A stretch of DNA of 64,000 bases. Origin: Haloarcula sp. CBA1127. GTDB lineage: Archaea; Halobacteriota; Halobacteria; Halobacteriales; Haloarculaceae. Positions within the stretch are counted from its first letter, which is position 1. Each line of letters begins with the position of its first letter. The notes beneath the pieces were generated by a model that did no database searches, had not been told where the DNA came from, and saw only the letters and a list, made by a program, of their open reading frames with translations. The position numbers were made by a program, and so were the translations under genes. Below, piece after piece: positions 33,330-43,182 of this stretch. The stretch spans positions 1 through 64,000 of the forward strand of contig NZ_BCNB01000005.1 in assembly GCF_001485575.1 (NCBI RefSeq). Direction: 5' to 3'.

Positions 33330-34174
33330 CAAAGCAAGATATACCACGAAATAGCAGTATCGACCGTAGAACAGTACTGGGACTCCTCAGCGGGAGTCTT
33401 GCCACGCTTGCAGGATGCAGTGGCGGGCTGTTTGATGACAGTGGCGGAGACGGCGGAAGTGCCAGCCCGCCAGAAGAGCAGTCCGACTACATCGAAGAAA
33501 CATCGATTGAGATTGTCGAGAACGGCCGCCAATTGGCTCTGGAGGTGGCTGTGACCGATGAGATCGAGCCGTCATCGGTTAGCATCATCACAGAGTCCGG
33601 TCGGGAGTTCTCCAGCGACTACTTCAGCTCCGGTGAAACTCGGACACGCCTCTCACTAACAGAAGGAGAGGACTCGTACGAACCGCTGCCTCGGGGCCAG
33701 CACACGCTCTATCTCCGTGGGGATGACGTTGAAACTGAACTCCCACTCGAACTGGGCACCACGTTTGAGTTTGAGGAAATCGTCCCCGGGACTGAGCATG
33801 AAGAGATCCGCGACGATAGCCTAGGGATGGTTGTCCGGAATGTGGGCCAGCGAACTGGCGCAGCAACGCGGACAATCCTCAACGGAGAAAACAAAGACAG
33901 CAAGGCATTTGAACCAATAAAGCCGGGTGAAACCGGGATTGTCGAATTTACTTTTCTCCTCGCTGATGGCCCGCACTGCGTAAAAGTTGAAGAAACAACT
34001 CTAAGAGAGGAGGAATTGACTGTTGGATTCCTCTGGAGTGACCCGGTTACTGTCATCCAACCTATACAGTATACCGACAGGTTTGACAGCACCGGTAACG
34101 GGTGCAAACGAACCCTAGCTGGTGAGCCAGAAGAGGTCACCACAACCCCGACAAAGACGGAGATGGAGACGTAG
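33326..34174 (+). CDS. Tat lipoprotein of the conjugation operon
   Basis: The protein has 282 residues. The N-terminus is a clear Tat lipobox signal: twin arginine in DRRTVLGLLSGSLATLAGC with the lipidated Cys at about 31. A Gly/Ser/Asp spacer follows, then a strand-rich domain with IEIVENGRQLALEVAVTDE and CVKVEETTLREEELTVGF. It is exported folded and tethered to the membrane outer face. Its position between a surface protein and VirB6 suggests it belongs to the cell-envelope part of the transfer machine. Confidence 0.7.
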   Translation: MTKQDIPRNSSIDRRTVLGLLSGSLATLAGCSGGLFDDSGGDGGSASPPEEQSDYIEETSIEIVENGRQLALEVAVTDEIEPSSVSIITESGREFSSDYFSSGETRTRLSLTEGEDSYEPLPRGQHTLYLRGDDVETELPLELGTTFEFEEIVPGTEHEEIRDDSLGMVVRNVGQRTGAATRTILNGENKDSKAFEPIKPGETGIVEFTFLLADGPHCVKVEETTLREEELTVGFLWSDPVTVIQPIQYTDRFDSTGNGCKRTLAGEPEEVTTTPTKTEMET

Positions 34175-34176
34175 CA

Positions 34177-35853
34177 ATGCAGTCGGAAATTGGTGAAGAA
34201 ATCGTTAAGGAAATCGTCGAGAGGGCAATTAGAGAACTCTCATCGGCAATTACAGCTGGTATCAGCGGCTTCTTTGCTCAACTTAAAACGCAGATAATCA
34301 ACTATCTTGATGGGTTTTTCCAAGCCATTATTGATCCGATGGTGCGGACGCCTGCTCCTGAAGGACCGAATTCAGCAGCCCCTGTCGACATTGCATTTGA
34401 GTCTGCGAGTAATGCCCCATGGGACTCGCTAATATCGGGTATCTATTTTGAGGGGGTAGTCGGCCTGGCGCTCGGACTGCAGTTCATCGTCTTGGCGATG
34501 ATTGGGCTTAGATATGGGTCGATGAACCCGGTTATCCGGAAGAAACTCCTACGTCGCCTCGGAGTCGCATTTCTTTCGCTGTTCTTCTGGCTCCCAGTGG
34601 CCTCACTGGGGACTCAGTTCTTCGACGCTATCGGAAATGTAATCTACCGTTCCGGTCAGTCGAAAGAAGAGATCGCTACACTAATCAGCTCAGCCGAGCA
34701 AATTGCGGAGCTCAGTCTGGGGATATTCGTCGTTCTGATGATCGTCGGATTGTACGTCTACCTGAAGGCGGCGTTCATCTTCATCACCCGGTGGCTGCTG
34801 GTCTTCCTGATGACCCTCTCGATGCCGCTGGTCGCGACGTTCTGGGCAGTCGAAGTCTGGCCACTGAACCGCTTCTCGGGGCTGGCAAAACAGGTCGCCG
34901 GCGCGTATCCCGGAGTCCTTGCTGCGGGCATCCCACCTGCAATCCTGATACGAATGAGCTTCGAGGCAACGAACTGGGGACTCCCCTCTAAGTTATCGCT
35001 GTTCATCAGCCTCGTGACGCTGTACTTGGCGGCAAAATCACAGAAGATCCTCATCCAGCGTAGTAGCCGCGTTGCGATTCAAGTCAGCGAACAGGCACTC
35101 GCCGGTGGCAAAAAGCCACTCAAGGTGGGTGCGGCGGCCACTGGTGCAGCGGCGACAGCCGGCGCTGGAGCGGTCGGTGGCCCCGGCGCAGCAATGGCGA
35201 CGGGTGGCACGATTCGAGCTGCCTCAAGCGCTGCAAAAGGGCGTGTCGGCAGTGCTGCCACGGGTGCCCAGATGGTCCACCGCCAGATGGCTGCTAACCC
35301 CGCTGGCATGAAGAGGGGTTCCAATAACACCGGCCCTACCGGTTCCGGCGGCGGCAGTAGTCCTACCGGCTCCGGAGGTGGCGGCAACAGTGGTTCCGGC
35401 GGCGGTGGCTCAGGCGGTTCAGGCGGTTCCGCTCCGCCCTCTGGCGGCGGCAGTGGCAGTAGCGGGTCCGGTGGCTCTGGTGGCTCACCGCCCTCTGGCG
35501 GGTCCAGTAGCTCATCTGCCGGAAGTGCCCTCAACAGCAGGTTCACTAATGGGAGTTCGTCCGGGGACTCTGAGAGCGACGACACCCCGATTAGTGAACG
35601 CCAGACGAAGATTGAGCAGCAAACCAAGATGGAGCGCCAGACGCAGATCAACTCCGGCGATACCAGAGTGTTCGAGTCCGACTCAGCCCCGCCGTTCTCC
35701 GACGACGACTTCGACGAGAACGATACTGAGACCACGGACTCCGATGAATCCGAGTCGTATGACACGCTCAAAGACGTGTTTGCGACTGATGACGATGTAT
35801 TAGGGCCGGATGTGTATCGCGACGGCCTGCCCCACCGGGAGGATGACGACTAA
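34177..35853 (+). CDS. VirB6/TrbL-like membrane protein with long linker tail
   Basis: The protein has 558 residues. Six or so hydrophobic segments (about 90-310) include VVGLALGLQFIVLAMIGLRY and LGVAFLSLFFWLPVASLGTQ. An Ala/Gly-rich linker precedes a very Gly/Ser/Pro-rich stretch (about 375-450) and an acidic C-terminus. This matches VirB6/TrbL proteins, which form the inner-membrane channel of conjugation systems. The low-complexity tail is unusual and may be a flexible docking arm. Its stop shares a base with the start of virB4 (TAATG). Confidence 0.65.
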   Translation: MQSEIGEEIVKEIVERAIRELSSAITAGISGFFAQLKTQIINYLDGFFQAIIDPMVRTPAPEGPNSAAPVDIAFESASNAPWDSLISGIYFEGVVGLALGLQFIVLAMIGLRYGSMNPVIRKKLLRRLGVAFLSLFFWLPVASLGTQFFDAIGNVIYRSGQSKEEIATLISSAEQIAELSLGIFVVLMIVGLYVYLKAAFIFITRWLLVFLMTLSMPLVATFWAVEVWPLNRFSGLAKQVAGAYPGVLAAGIPPAILIRMSFEATNWGLPSKLSLFISLVTLYLAAKSQKILIQRSSRVAIQVSEQALAGGKKPLKVGAAATGAAATAGAGAVGGPGAAMATGGTIRAASSAAKGRVGSAATGAQMVHRQMAANPAGMKRGSNNTGPTGSGGGSSPTGSGGGGNSGSGGGGSGGSGGSAPPSGGGSGSSGSGGSGGSPPSGGSSSSSAGSALNSRFTNGSSSGDSESDDTPISERQTKIEQQTKMERQTQINSGDTRVFESDSAPPFSDDDFDENDTETTDSDESESYDTLKDVFATDDDVLGPDVYRDGLPHREDDD

Positions 35854-38800
35854 TGGCTGATAACGAAGAATACAATACGAACATCATCCACGAATCCCTC
35901 GGAGATTCGACCAACTTTTGGGGAGACTACACGCTGGGGGAACTCATCCTGTTCCTCATCCCGCCGTTTGGCTTCCTCGTCGCGATGGGGATGCCGTTCG
36001 TACCAGCGGCGCTGTTCTTCCCAGCGTTGGCTCTCACAGCGGTCGTCGAGGTCTTCCTCTATATCCTGCACAAAGTCCGTCCGGACCACTATCGGTTGAC
36101 CGAGTGGCTGCGAGTCAAACTGTTTTGGCTCGTGAAAAAGCGGCAGTACACTCACGGCCAGGGGAATCAGGACACTCGGCAGGTCACGCGACTAGAGCGG
36201 GTCATGCCCCACGGCATTGAGCGCGTCGACGGAGCGTACGTCGGCGCGGTCGAGGTCGAGCCCGCCAATATGTCGTTGCAGGACGACGAGAAATGGAATA
36301 AAGCCGTCAAGTCGCTCACACGCCTGTCTGAATCCCTGACTGGCCGGGCGAAACTCCACGTCACGACGGCCGAGGTCGATAACGAGTCCCATATCCAGGC
36401 ACACGTCGACCGACTCGACGACCCCGACGCGGAGAGCCATTCGATCTTCCGGGGAGTCCTCATGGAGTTCGTCAACCGCTACACCGACGACAGCGGCAAC
36501 GTTGAGACTGAGACTGAACTCCAGCGCAAGTACTACATCGTCGTTTGGGTCACTGACGACGATATTCACGACCTCCAGATGAACAGCGACTCCATCGCGG
36601 ATTACTTGACTGGGATACCGGTCATTGGGCGGCTGTTCACTCGATTCGACAGTGACACGCTCACTGATGCCGAGCGAGAGGAGTTTAAGGCCAAGAAACT
36701 CCACGACCGGCTCGAAACCGTCGACAGAGCAGTCAACAATATGTTCCGGTGTCGCAGCCGGTCGGTCAGCCCCCACGAACTGGCCCACTTGACCGAGGAC
36801 TACTGGGCCTGCGAAACCCGGTCGGAACGCGAGTACGAAGAGGCGTCCTCCGTCTCCCCGGTGACATACTCCGCGCGGGAACTCATCAAGCACGGCGAGG
36901 GTGCTGCAGCCCACGACGCTGCGGAGGGCATGGACACTGACGACGTTGGCGGGACCGACTACGAGGTCGACGAGACTGACTTCGTCTCCCAGTTGCATAG
37001 ACCGGGAGAGAACCACCGGTCACTGGTCGCGCCAACAGATATCGAATGGGAAGCCGACCACGCCCTCATCGATCAGGAGACGTACACGCGGTGCTTCTGG
37101 ATCGAGACGTATCCCGAACATCCGACAAGTGGGATGCTGGAACAACTGCTGCTGGATACGGAGCTTGCCGTCGACGTCTCAATCTACGTTGATCCCTACG
37201 ACTCGGATGCAGCAGTCTCGGTGATGAAAGAGTGGATCTCGTCGCTGAAGATGCTGCAAAACGACAAGGGAGAACTTGAGGCTGAAGATATCGAGCAGGA
37301 GGTCAATCAGGCGAAGTACATCCGGCAGATGGTCCGGCGCAACCACACGTCGCTGTTCCGTGTCGGCGCGTTCATCCGGTTGACTGCCGAGACCGAAGAG
37401 GAACTGCGGAAGCAAACGAACCGGCTCGAAACGCTGCTGCGGGACTCGCCGTCGAACTGTGGGGTCAAGCGAACGACCCGCCGGCAGGAAGCAGGACTGG
37501 TGACAGTCTCGCCGATCGGAGCCAACGAACTCGGGCAGAACCGGCTCTCCTCGATGACTGGGGAAGCGCTCGGGTCGCTGTTCCCGTTTTCGTCGAACTA
37601 CCTGCGGATGGACGACGGAATCGAGTACGGACTACACGGGCACAACGACTCCTCGCTGTTGATCGACCCGTGGGCACTGGAAACCGGCCACTCTGAGCTG
37701 GTGACTGGGATGCCTGGCGGCGGAAAGACTCACGGCACGCAGGCTCGGGCGATGCGGATGCTGAAAAAGCGGTCGGACGTCAAGCAGATCTACGTCGACC
37801 CGGTCGGGGATATGCACGGCAGTGCGAAGATGCTGGATGCAAAGACGATCACAATCAGCGGCGAGACGCCGCTGAATCCGTGCGAGATGCATCCGACGCC
37901 GCCTCATGTTCTTGAACAGTCCCCGGATATGCAGCCCGTCTCAGCAAAAAAAGACGAAGTGTACGGGGTCATCGAGAACTTCCTGCAATCGCGGGATGTC
38001 GACTTGGAGATGCACAGCGGACTCATCACGTTCCTGATCGACACGATCTTCGCTGAGTCCGATATCGACCCAGCGGACCCGTCGACGCATACGCCGGCGA
38101 ACTCGCCGGACTTGAGCGATTTCTTGGAAGTTGTCGACCGCCTGCAAGCAGACCCGGGAATGTTCCCCGGAGCAACGACGGAGTCCTCTCAGGAGAAAAT
38201 CCAGCAGTACGCAAACGAACTCTCGATTGCGCTGCATCCGTTCCGGCCGGGAAGTACGTTCGGCAATCTCTCGAAAGAGTCGGACCTGCGGCTGATCGAC
38301 GACAGTAGCAAGGCTGTCTATCTGGATCTCCAGCAGGTCGAAGGCTCGGGCAGTGGCCTCGGCAAGCAGTCGTTCATTATGCAGTTGCTGTTGTCGACGC
38401 TGTACCAGCAGGCGAAAAATATGCAGCAGAAGGTCGAGATCATCATCGACGAAGCTCACTACCTGTTCAACGACGACGCGAACTTGGAGTCGCTGAACCA
38501 GATTGCTCGGCACCAGCGCCACGCCGGACTGCGGCTGGTGATGCTGTCCCAGACGCTCTCAGAGTTCGAGGACAAGGGCGCTGCTGAGGAAATTGCGGGG
38601 ATGTGTCCGATCAAGGTGCATCACCGCGAGCCAGAGCTAGGTGATGAGACCGCGAAAAGCGCTGGCCTGACGAGCGAACAGCAGTCCTACATCCAGCACG
38701 CTGAAGCCGGGAAAGAGTCACTGGGTGACGGACAGGGCTATTCGCAAGCACTGGTCCGCGTTGATGAACACGGCGATTACCCGCTGACGATCAAGACGTC

Positions 38801-39104
38801 GTGGGAAGAGAAGCAGATTATCGACCTCGACGCTGATGCGGAAGATGCGCTGGACGTTGTTGCTCACGAGGTTGATCCCCACGTTGCTGACTTCGAAGAG
38901 TTCGTCCATTCCAAAGCAGTCGAGCAAGAGCTAACGAATCACGGATTATCGCCTGAGAAGGCTGAACACGTCCTCAATGATCTTAGCGAAGATGAGTTGG
39001 TGGACGTGGTGTCTGTAGCACTTGACCAGGCAGAGCCGGATGCAGTTATCGCCGATGGTGGTATCGAGGCAGAGACTGATTTCGAGTTCGGAACTACGGA
39101 GTGA
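35853..39104 (+). CDS. virB4: VirB4-like ATPase with fused PrgI/VirB3-like N-terminus
   Basis: The protein has 1083 residues. The N-terminal 90 have two membrane helices (LGELILFLIPPFGFLVAMGM) like VirB3/PrgI. The main body has Walker A GMPGGGKTHGTQ (about 620) and Walker B KVEIIIDEAHYLF (about 860), with RHQRHAGLRLVMLSQ further on, all typical of VirB4. VirB4 powers pilus assembly and DNA translocation. The fusion of VirB3 and VirB4 is known in other conjugation systems. The acidic C-terminal extension (about 1000-1083) is extra. Confidence 0.9.
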   Translation: MADNEEYNTNIIHESLGDSTNFWGDYTLGELILFLIPPFGFLVAMGMPFVPAALFFPALALTAVVEVFLYILHKVRPDHYRLTEWLRVKLFWLVKKRQYTHGQGNQDTRQVTRLERVMPHGIERVDGAYVGAVEVEPANMSLQDDEKWNKAVKSLTRLSESLTGRAKLHVTTAEVDNESHIQAHVDRLDDPDAESHSIFRGVLMEFVNRYTDDSGNVETETELQRKYYIVVWVTDDDIHDLQMNSDSIADYLTGIPVIGRLFTRFDSDTLTDAEREEFKAKKLHDRLETVDRAVNNMFRCRSRSVSPHELAHLTEDYWACETRSEREYEEASSVSPVTYSARELIKHGEGAAAHDAAEGMDTDDVGGTDYEVDETDFVSQLHRPGENHRSLVAPTDIEWEADHALIDQETYTRCFWIETYPEHPTSGMLEQLLLDTELAVDVSIYVDPYDSDAAVSVMKEWISSLKMLQNDKGELEAEDIEQEVNQAKYIRQMVRRNHTSLFRVGAFIRLTAETEEELRKQTNRLETLLRDSPSNCGVKRTTRRQEAGLVTVSPIGANELGQNRLSSMTGEALGSLFPFSSNYLRMDDGIEYGLHGHNDSSLLIDPWALETGHSELVTGMPGGGKTHGTQARAMRMLKKRSDVKQIYVDPVGDMHGSAKMLDAKTITISGETPLNPCEMHPTPPHVLEQSPDMQPVSAKKDEVYGVIENFLQSRDVDLEMHSGLITFLIDTIFAESDIDPADPSTHTPANSPDLSDFLEVVDRLQADPGMFPGATTESSQEKIQQYANELSIALHPFRPGSTFGNLSKESDLRLIDDSSKAVYLDLQQVEGSGSGLGKQSFIMQLLLSTLYQQAKNMQQKVEIIIDEAHYLFNDDANLESLNQIARHQRHAGLRLVMLSQTLSEFEDKGAAEEIAGMCPIKVHHREPELGDETAKSAGLTSEQQSYIQHAEAGKESLGDGQGYSQALVRVDEHGDYPLTIKTSWEEKQIIDLDADAEDALDVVAHEVDPHVADFEEFVHSKAVEQELTNHGLSPEKAEHVLNDLSEDELVDVVSVALDQAEPDAVIADGGIEAETDFEFGTTE

Positions 39105-39109
39105 TTCAT

Positions 39110-39487
39110 ATGAGTGAAAAAGTTACAATTCGGATGAGTGCAGAGCAGCGAAAACAGATCGTAAAGCAGGCTAACAAAGCGGGTGAAGGGGTTTCAGAGT
39201 ACATTCTGAAAGCTGCGGAACGGCGTATTTCGAGCGAACTACAGGAACAGCGTGCGGGGGAATTAAACCTTGGATCGGAACTGGAGTACATCGCTGATGC
39301 CGTCGTAGAAGACGTTGATGAAGCAACAAACGTTGACACGGATCAGGAACTGTTCTACTCGGTCGCTCTGTGGGATTTAATTTCCTCTGAGTTCCCGGCA
39401 GACAAGCGCGCTACTGCGATGGAAGAAGCGACAGATAAACTAGAGGATGAGGTTGAAACCATCCGAAACAAGGAGGGTCAGGAATGA
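39110..39487 (+). CDS. Small RHH-like protein, possible relaxosome accessory factor
   Basis: The protein has 125 residues from the ATG at 39110. VTIRMSAEQRKQIVKQANKA followed by GVSEYILKAAERRI has the strand-helix-helix shape of ribbon-helix-helix DNA-binding proteins. The second half is acidic and helical. It precedes a paralogue and a HUH relaxase candidate, and in many conjugation systems RHH proteins bind oriT next to the relaxase. It overlaps the next gene by 4 bases. Confidence 0.6.
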   Translation: MSEKVTIRMSAEQRKQIVKQANKAGEGVSEYILKAAERRISSELQEQRAGELNLGSELEYIADAVVEDVDEATNVDTDQELFYSVALWDLISSEFPADKRATAMEEATDKLEDEVETIRNKEGQE

Positions 39488-39957
39488 CTGAGAGAGACAC
39501 TCTACTCCAGATTTATACGAGTGAAGAGAACAAAGAATTGTTTGACCAGTTGGCTGACGCCGCGGGGACATCCACCTCCGAATACGGACACGAGGTTATC
39601 GAGGAATACGTTGAGTGGGAGACTGGAGAGAGTCAGTATCAGCGGTACAGCACTAACACAAAAATCGAAGTCTTGCTGGAGGAGGCAAAGCGCGAGGTGA
39701 CAGAGCTGTTAGAAGAATTTGAGTCTGGAACAATGGAGGAGGTAAAAACCGTCCAAAAAGTCCGGACGGCATACACTATCGCGATCTGGAAACTGATTCA
39801 AGATGACTACTCAGCTGAACAGCGACGGCTTGCGCTGAAATTTGCCGGCGAGCATGTTGGGAGAGATCCAGACACAGAATCGCAAACACCAGACGAGGAA
39901 AGCAACCCTGATTCAGATGCCTCGATTGCCGCCGAACCGGCAGGTGAGAGTGCATGA
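39484..39957 (+). CDS. Paralogous RHH-like protein
   Basis: The protein has 157 residues and shares the layout of its neighbour: LLQIYTSEENKELFDQLADA, GTSTSEYGHEVIEEYV, then a helical region (VQKVRTAYTIAIWKLIQDDY) corresponding to FYSVALWDLISSEF in the other. The pair looks like an old duplication. The C-terminus is disordered and acidic. A role at oriT with the relaxase is inferred from position. Its stop overlaps the relaxase start. Confidence 0.55.
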   Translation: MTERDTLLQIYTSEENKELFDQLADAAGTSTSEYGHEVIEEYVEWETGESQYQRYSTNTKIEVLLEEAKREVTELLEEFESGTMEEVKTVQKVRTAYTIAIWKLIQDDYSAEQRRLALKFAGEHVGRDPDTESQTPDEESNPDSDASIAAEPAGESA

Positions 39958-40709
39958 TGCTGAAAACAGATTATCAGGAGGGTGGTGCAGGGAACCTCGT
40001 CGATTACATTCAGCGTGTTCGCGAACAGGACGCCGGCGCGGCAGTTGACCTCCGAAACCCAGCTGGGCGAGAACTGTCTGACTCAGAGGTGAATCGGTTT
40101 GTCAACAAGAGCCGCGAGTTCGGATTCCAGCGGCATTTAATCGTCTCGCCAGATCCCACAGGACAATATTCGCCAGAAGAAGTCCGTGATAACACTCGGG
40201 AACTGGTGAATAGCGGGCTGGCTCAACAACCGACAACCGACTGCGTGTATGGTGTTCACCGAGACACAGAGTTTCCCCATGCACATATCGCGGCGACTGG
40301 CGAGCGTGCGGAATTAGAAATGGGTCGGGAAGATATCCGACAGATGCGCGAACAAGCAGCGACTGCGTTTGAAGAACCCGCTCGAACACGCGACCCAACG
40401 GCTGCCGCCCGTGATTCTCCCGAGGACATTGGCCGGGTCGTGGATGAAGAAGCACGGGAGCAGTACCACGAGGCAGAACTAGCGTTGAACCCCGAAGCGG
40501 AAAAAGCGCTCAAACGGGCGACTGAGAAGAGTCAGCAGAAAGACGCCGGACAGCCCACGGCTGAGAAAGCGACCGATGAGCGCCAAACTGAGCCACTCTC
40601 AGAGCGTGCTGGGGAGAGGACCGAAGAGCAACCGGAACCTGAACGCGAACCCGAAGTTGATCTTGAACGCGAGCAGGAACCCGAGCGCGAAGTTGGGTGG
40701 TGGCAGTGA
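39954..40709 (+). CDS. HUH relaxase candidate (MobA/VirD2-like)
   Basis: The protein has 251 residues. It begins with LKTDYQEGGAGNLVDYIQ (possible catalytic Tyr in the first 20 residues), continues with FQRHLIVSPDPTGQYSPEEV and then YGVHRDTEFPHAHIAATG (residues about 99-116), where three His give the HxxxxxxHxH metal site of HUH relaxases. The C-terminal 110 residues are highly charged helix without motifs. A relaxase nicks oriT and pilots the strand. It is small for a relaxase, so DNA recognition may need the RHH proteins just upstream. The next gene is the coupling protein. Confidence 0.7.
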   Translation: MMLKTDYQEGGAGNLVDYIQRVREQDAGAAVDLRNPAGRELSDSEVNRFVNKSREFGFQRHLIVSPDPTGQYSPEEVRDNTRELVNSGLAQQPTTDCVYGVHRDTEFPHAHIAATGERAELEMGREDIRQMREQAATAFEEPARTRDPTAAARDSPEDIGRVVDEEAREQYHEAELALNPEAEKALKRATEKSQQKDAGQPTAEKATDERQTEPLSERAGERTEEQPEPEREPEVDLEREQEPEREVGWWQ

Positions 40710-42922
40710 GTTCGAGTTCCTCTGCACCACCAGGACAACGCTCCGGGGAGGTTCCGAATAGCCTCAAGTACGACAACGTCGTCGGGTTCGTCTGGGCCGG
40801 ATTTATGCTGTTGTTCCCGCCGATGATCGTCGATAGTGACAAGGTCCTTCCGAAGCGGTTCTGGGCGTGGCGCTACATCTACCTCGGGTTCGGACTGATT
40901 AGTGTGGCGTTCTTCTACGACGTGCTGGTCCAGACACCCAGCGTCGCATTGCTATTCCCATTCGCACACGTTCTGGCTGCCATCTCGGTCGGGACACTGT
41001 TCGCTGACTTCACCGTGCCCGGCCTGTCGCTGCCGATGCTCTCGTACTCGAATACGGTGATTCTGTATGCTATCTCAATCGGTATCGTGTTCTCCGGGGA
41101 GCTGCTCCGCCGGACATCGCCGGAAATGCTCGCGATGAACCAGTGGGACCACGACGACGGGGAGTCCGTCGTCCCGCTGGAAGAGGTCTCTCACGAACAC
41201 AACGAGGCCGAAATGCCGTTCACCCTCGATCAGGATGTCTCTACAGCCGTCGTGGGCGAGACTGGTTCGGGGAAGACGTCGATGATGAAGCTGCTGGCCT
41301 ACCAGTTCCCATACTACAGTAACACGGCAGTCATCGCCCACGATACTGGTGAGGACTTCCAAGCATTCTACGAGGAGCTGGGCTTTGAGGTCCAGCGCAT
41401 CCGCCACGAAGATAGCGATGTGGTCTGGAATCTGTTCAAGGACGCTGATTCAGAGTCGGACTTCCGTGAGGTCGCCGGCGCGATCTTCGGCGAAGCCGAC
41501 GGCCACGACCCGTTCCACCGGCCCGCCAAACAGACCTTCGCGGAGATGCTGATGTATCTGCATCTCAGCGCGAAAAAGAACAACCGCCGCCATGCGCTCT
41601 GTCACGCCGATATCGTCTCCTTGCTCAACGAGGGCCACATCGCGCTGAAGGAAGCCCTCGACGAGTTTGACCGGTTGGACTCGGGTCATATCGACCCTGA
41701 CAAGGGGAAAGGCGCACAGAACGTTTACCAGACGATCAAGGAGAACGTCGATCCCGTCTTCACCGGCGACTTCGGAGACTACGGGGAGTTCTCGCTGCAA
41801 GAGTACATCGAGAACCCCGAAGGACGGGTCCTCATCATTGACTCGAACCCGACGGAACTGGAAACGCTTGGGCCGATGTATCAACTGCTCGTGGACTGGT
41901 CGATCCGCTACGCGATGAACGCCTCGAATCCCACGGTCCACATCCTCGACGAGATTGACGCGCTGCCGGCGCTCACGCAGGTAACGAACCTCACGGCGCG
42001 AGGCCGGAAACACAAGGCTCGGGCACTGGTCGGCGTACAGACAATCGGCCAGCTCAAGGACACGTACAGTACGATCTCTGGGATTGTCGGCAACTGCCCA
42101 CAGGGAGTCTACTTTGGTCCGGGTGACAGTGAGTCGACGGACTTCATCCTCGACGAACTCGGCGAGAGTCGGCAGTATGATCGCTCGGAGATGGTCTCGA
42201 TGAGTCACCAGGGGCGTGGCGAGAACCCACGAACGCAGGCTCGGGACACGTATAAAGAGAAGGACAAAACGCCGGTCACGTCCGGCCTGCTCCGAGACTT
42301 CCAGCCCGGTGAGTGCGTTGCCGTCTCTCGGACGACGTGGGTCCACGGGCAGTCCTACGAACTGGCTGACGTTCGCGACAGCCTCCCGGCGCAGGGCGCG
42401 GAGTCGCCGGGCAGTTCGGAACCAGAGCCAACGGAAGATGACACCGACATAGAGAACGACAGTTGGTTCTCGTTCACTCGGGCTCGACTTGACGATGTAC
42501 TCCGTGGGTCAGTTGGTGAGACCGACGGCGATGAATCCAGAAATAGTGGCCCGGATCGTAACCCGGAAGTCGAGCCGACCGTCGACGCGACAGACGGGTT
42601 GGGCGACGACGATTCCAGTGACCCACTCGACCAGACAACAGCAAACACTGCCGTCACACCTCCGGACACAGACCGCCCAGACCTATCAGGTGAAGAAGAT
42701 GAGTACGACGGTGGCGATCACGACCAGCAGTCCGACGACAACACCGGGGGACTCTTCTCTGATCCGGACCCAGATCCCAGCTTAGGTGGGGCGGAATCTG
42801 CCGAGCAGGAAGGCGGTGAATCACCCACTGAATCAGATGCAGAGGAAGACTCAAACGAGACTGAAGAGCGGGACGAAACTGAGTCAAAAGAGGAGGAGCG
42901 CGACGTATCTGAGTTCATGTAA
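40706..42922 (+). CDS. virD4: VirD4/TraD-like coupling ATPase
   Basis: The preferred start is the GTG at 40706, which overlaps the relaxase stop by 4 bases (738 residues); GTGs at 40697 and 40700 are also in frame. Membrane helices lie in the first 130 residues. The ATPase has Walker A VVGETGSGKTSMMKLL (about 184) and Walker B VHILDEIDALPAL (about 410), with GIVGNCPQGVYFGPGDSEST near the end of the core. The last 200 residues are acidic and disordered. The coupling protein links the relaxase-DNA complex to the VirB channel. It ends the operon. Confidence 0.9.
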   Translation: MSSSSSAPPGQRSGEVPNSLKYDNVVGFVWAGFMLLFPPMIVDSDKVLPKRFWAWRYIYLGFGLISVAFFYDVLVQTPSVALLFPFAHVLAAISVGTLFADFTVPGLSLPMLSYSNTVILYAISIGIVFSGELLRRTSPEMLAMNQWDHDDGESVVPLEEVSHEHNEAEMPFTLDQDVSTAVVGETGSGKTSMMKLLAYQFPYYSNTAVIAHDTGEDFQAFYEELGFEVQRIRHEDSDVVWNLFKDADSESDFREVAGAIFGEADGHDPFHRPAKQTFAEMLMYLHLSAKKNNRRHALCHADIVSLLNEGHIALKEALDEFDRLDSGHIDPDKGKGAQNVYQTIKENVDPVFTGDFGDYGEFSLQEYIENPEGRVLIIDSNPTELETLGPMYQLLVDWSIRYAMNASNPTVHILDEIDALPALTQVTNLTARGRKHKARALVGVQTIGQLKDTYSTISGIVGNCPQGVYFGPGDSESTDFILDELGESRQYDRSEMVSMSHQGRGENPRTQARDTYKEKDKTPVTSGLLRDFQPGECVAVSRTTWVHGQSYELADVRDSLPAQGAESPGSSEPEPTEDDTDIENDSWFSFTRARLDDVLRGSVGETDGDESRNSGPDRNPEVEPTVDATDGLGDDDSSDPLDQTTANTAVTPPDTDRPDLSGEEDEYDGGDHDQQSDDNTGGLFSDPDPDPSLGGAESAEQEGGESPTESDAEEDSNETEERDETESKEEERDVSEFM

Positions 42923-43087
42923 TCCGCTGTTGTGAACTCGTTTCTGTATATAGAGTATCTAATACTTTTGTGCTGTTCTGCGACTGTAATTCTCTCTACT
43001 ACGTTGGTAAGAGTGGATTGCAAGTACGCCCACCCTCTATTTTGTCAGATACCAATACTTACCTTTATTGCTACTATTATATCTCTG

Positions 43088-43182
43088 AAATCGCAGGACG
43101 GCGGCGGTTTTACTCCGGTTTGAATCACCAGCAGTGAATCACCACATCCGACTGAAACAAATCTAAATCGCAAGACGGCGGC
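43088..43182. repeat. 18 bp direct repeat downstream of coupling protein
   Basis: AAATCGCAGGACGGCGGC (43088-43105) and AAATCGCAAGACGGCGGC (43165-43182) differ at one base and are 77 bases apart. A related short string (AAAACCGCCG) lies shortly after. The location next to relaxase and coupling genes makes oriT or an operator possible. Confidence 0.55.

Noticed and set aside
35079-35771. 230-residue Pro-rich minus-strand frame
   Set aside because: It is antisense to the Gly/Ser-rich tail of the VirB6-like protein.
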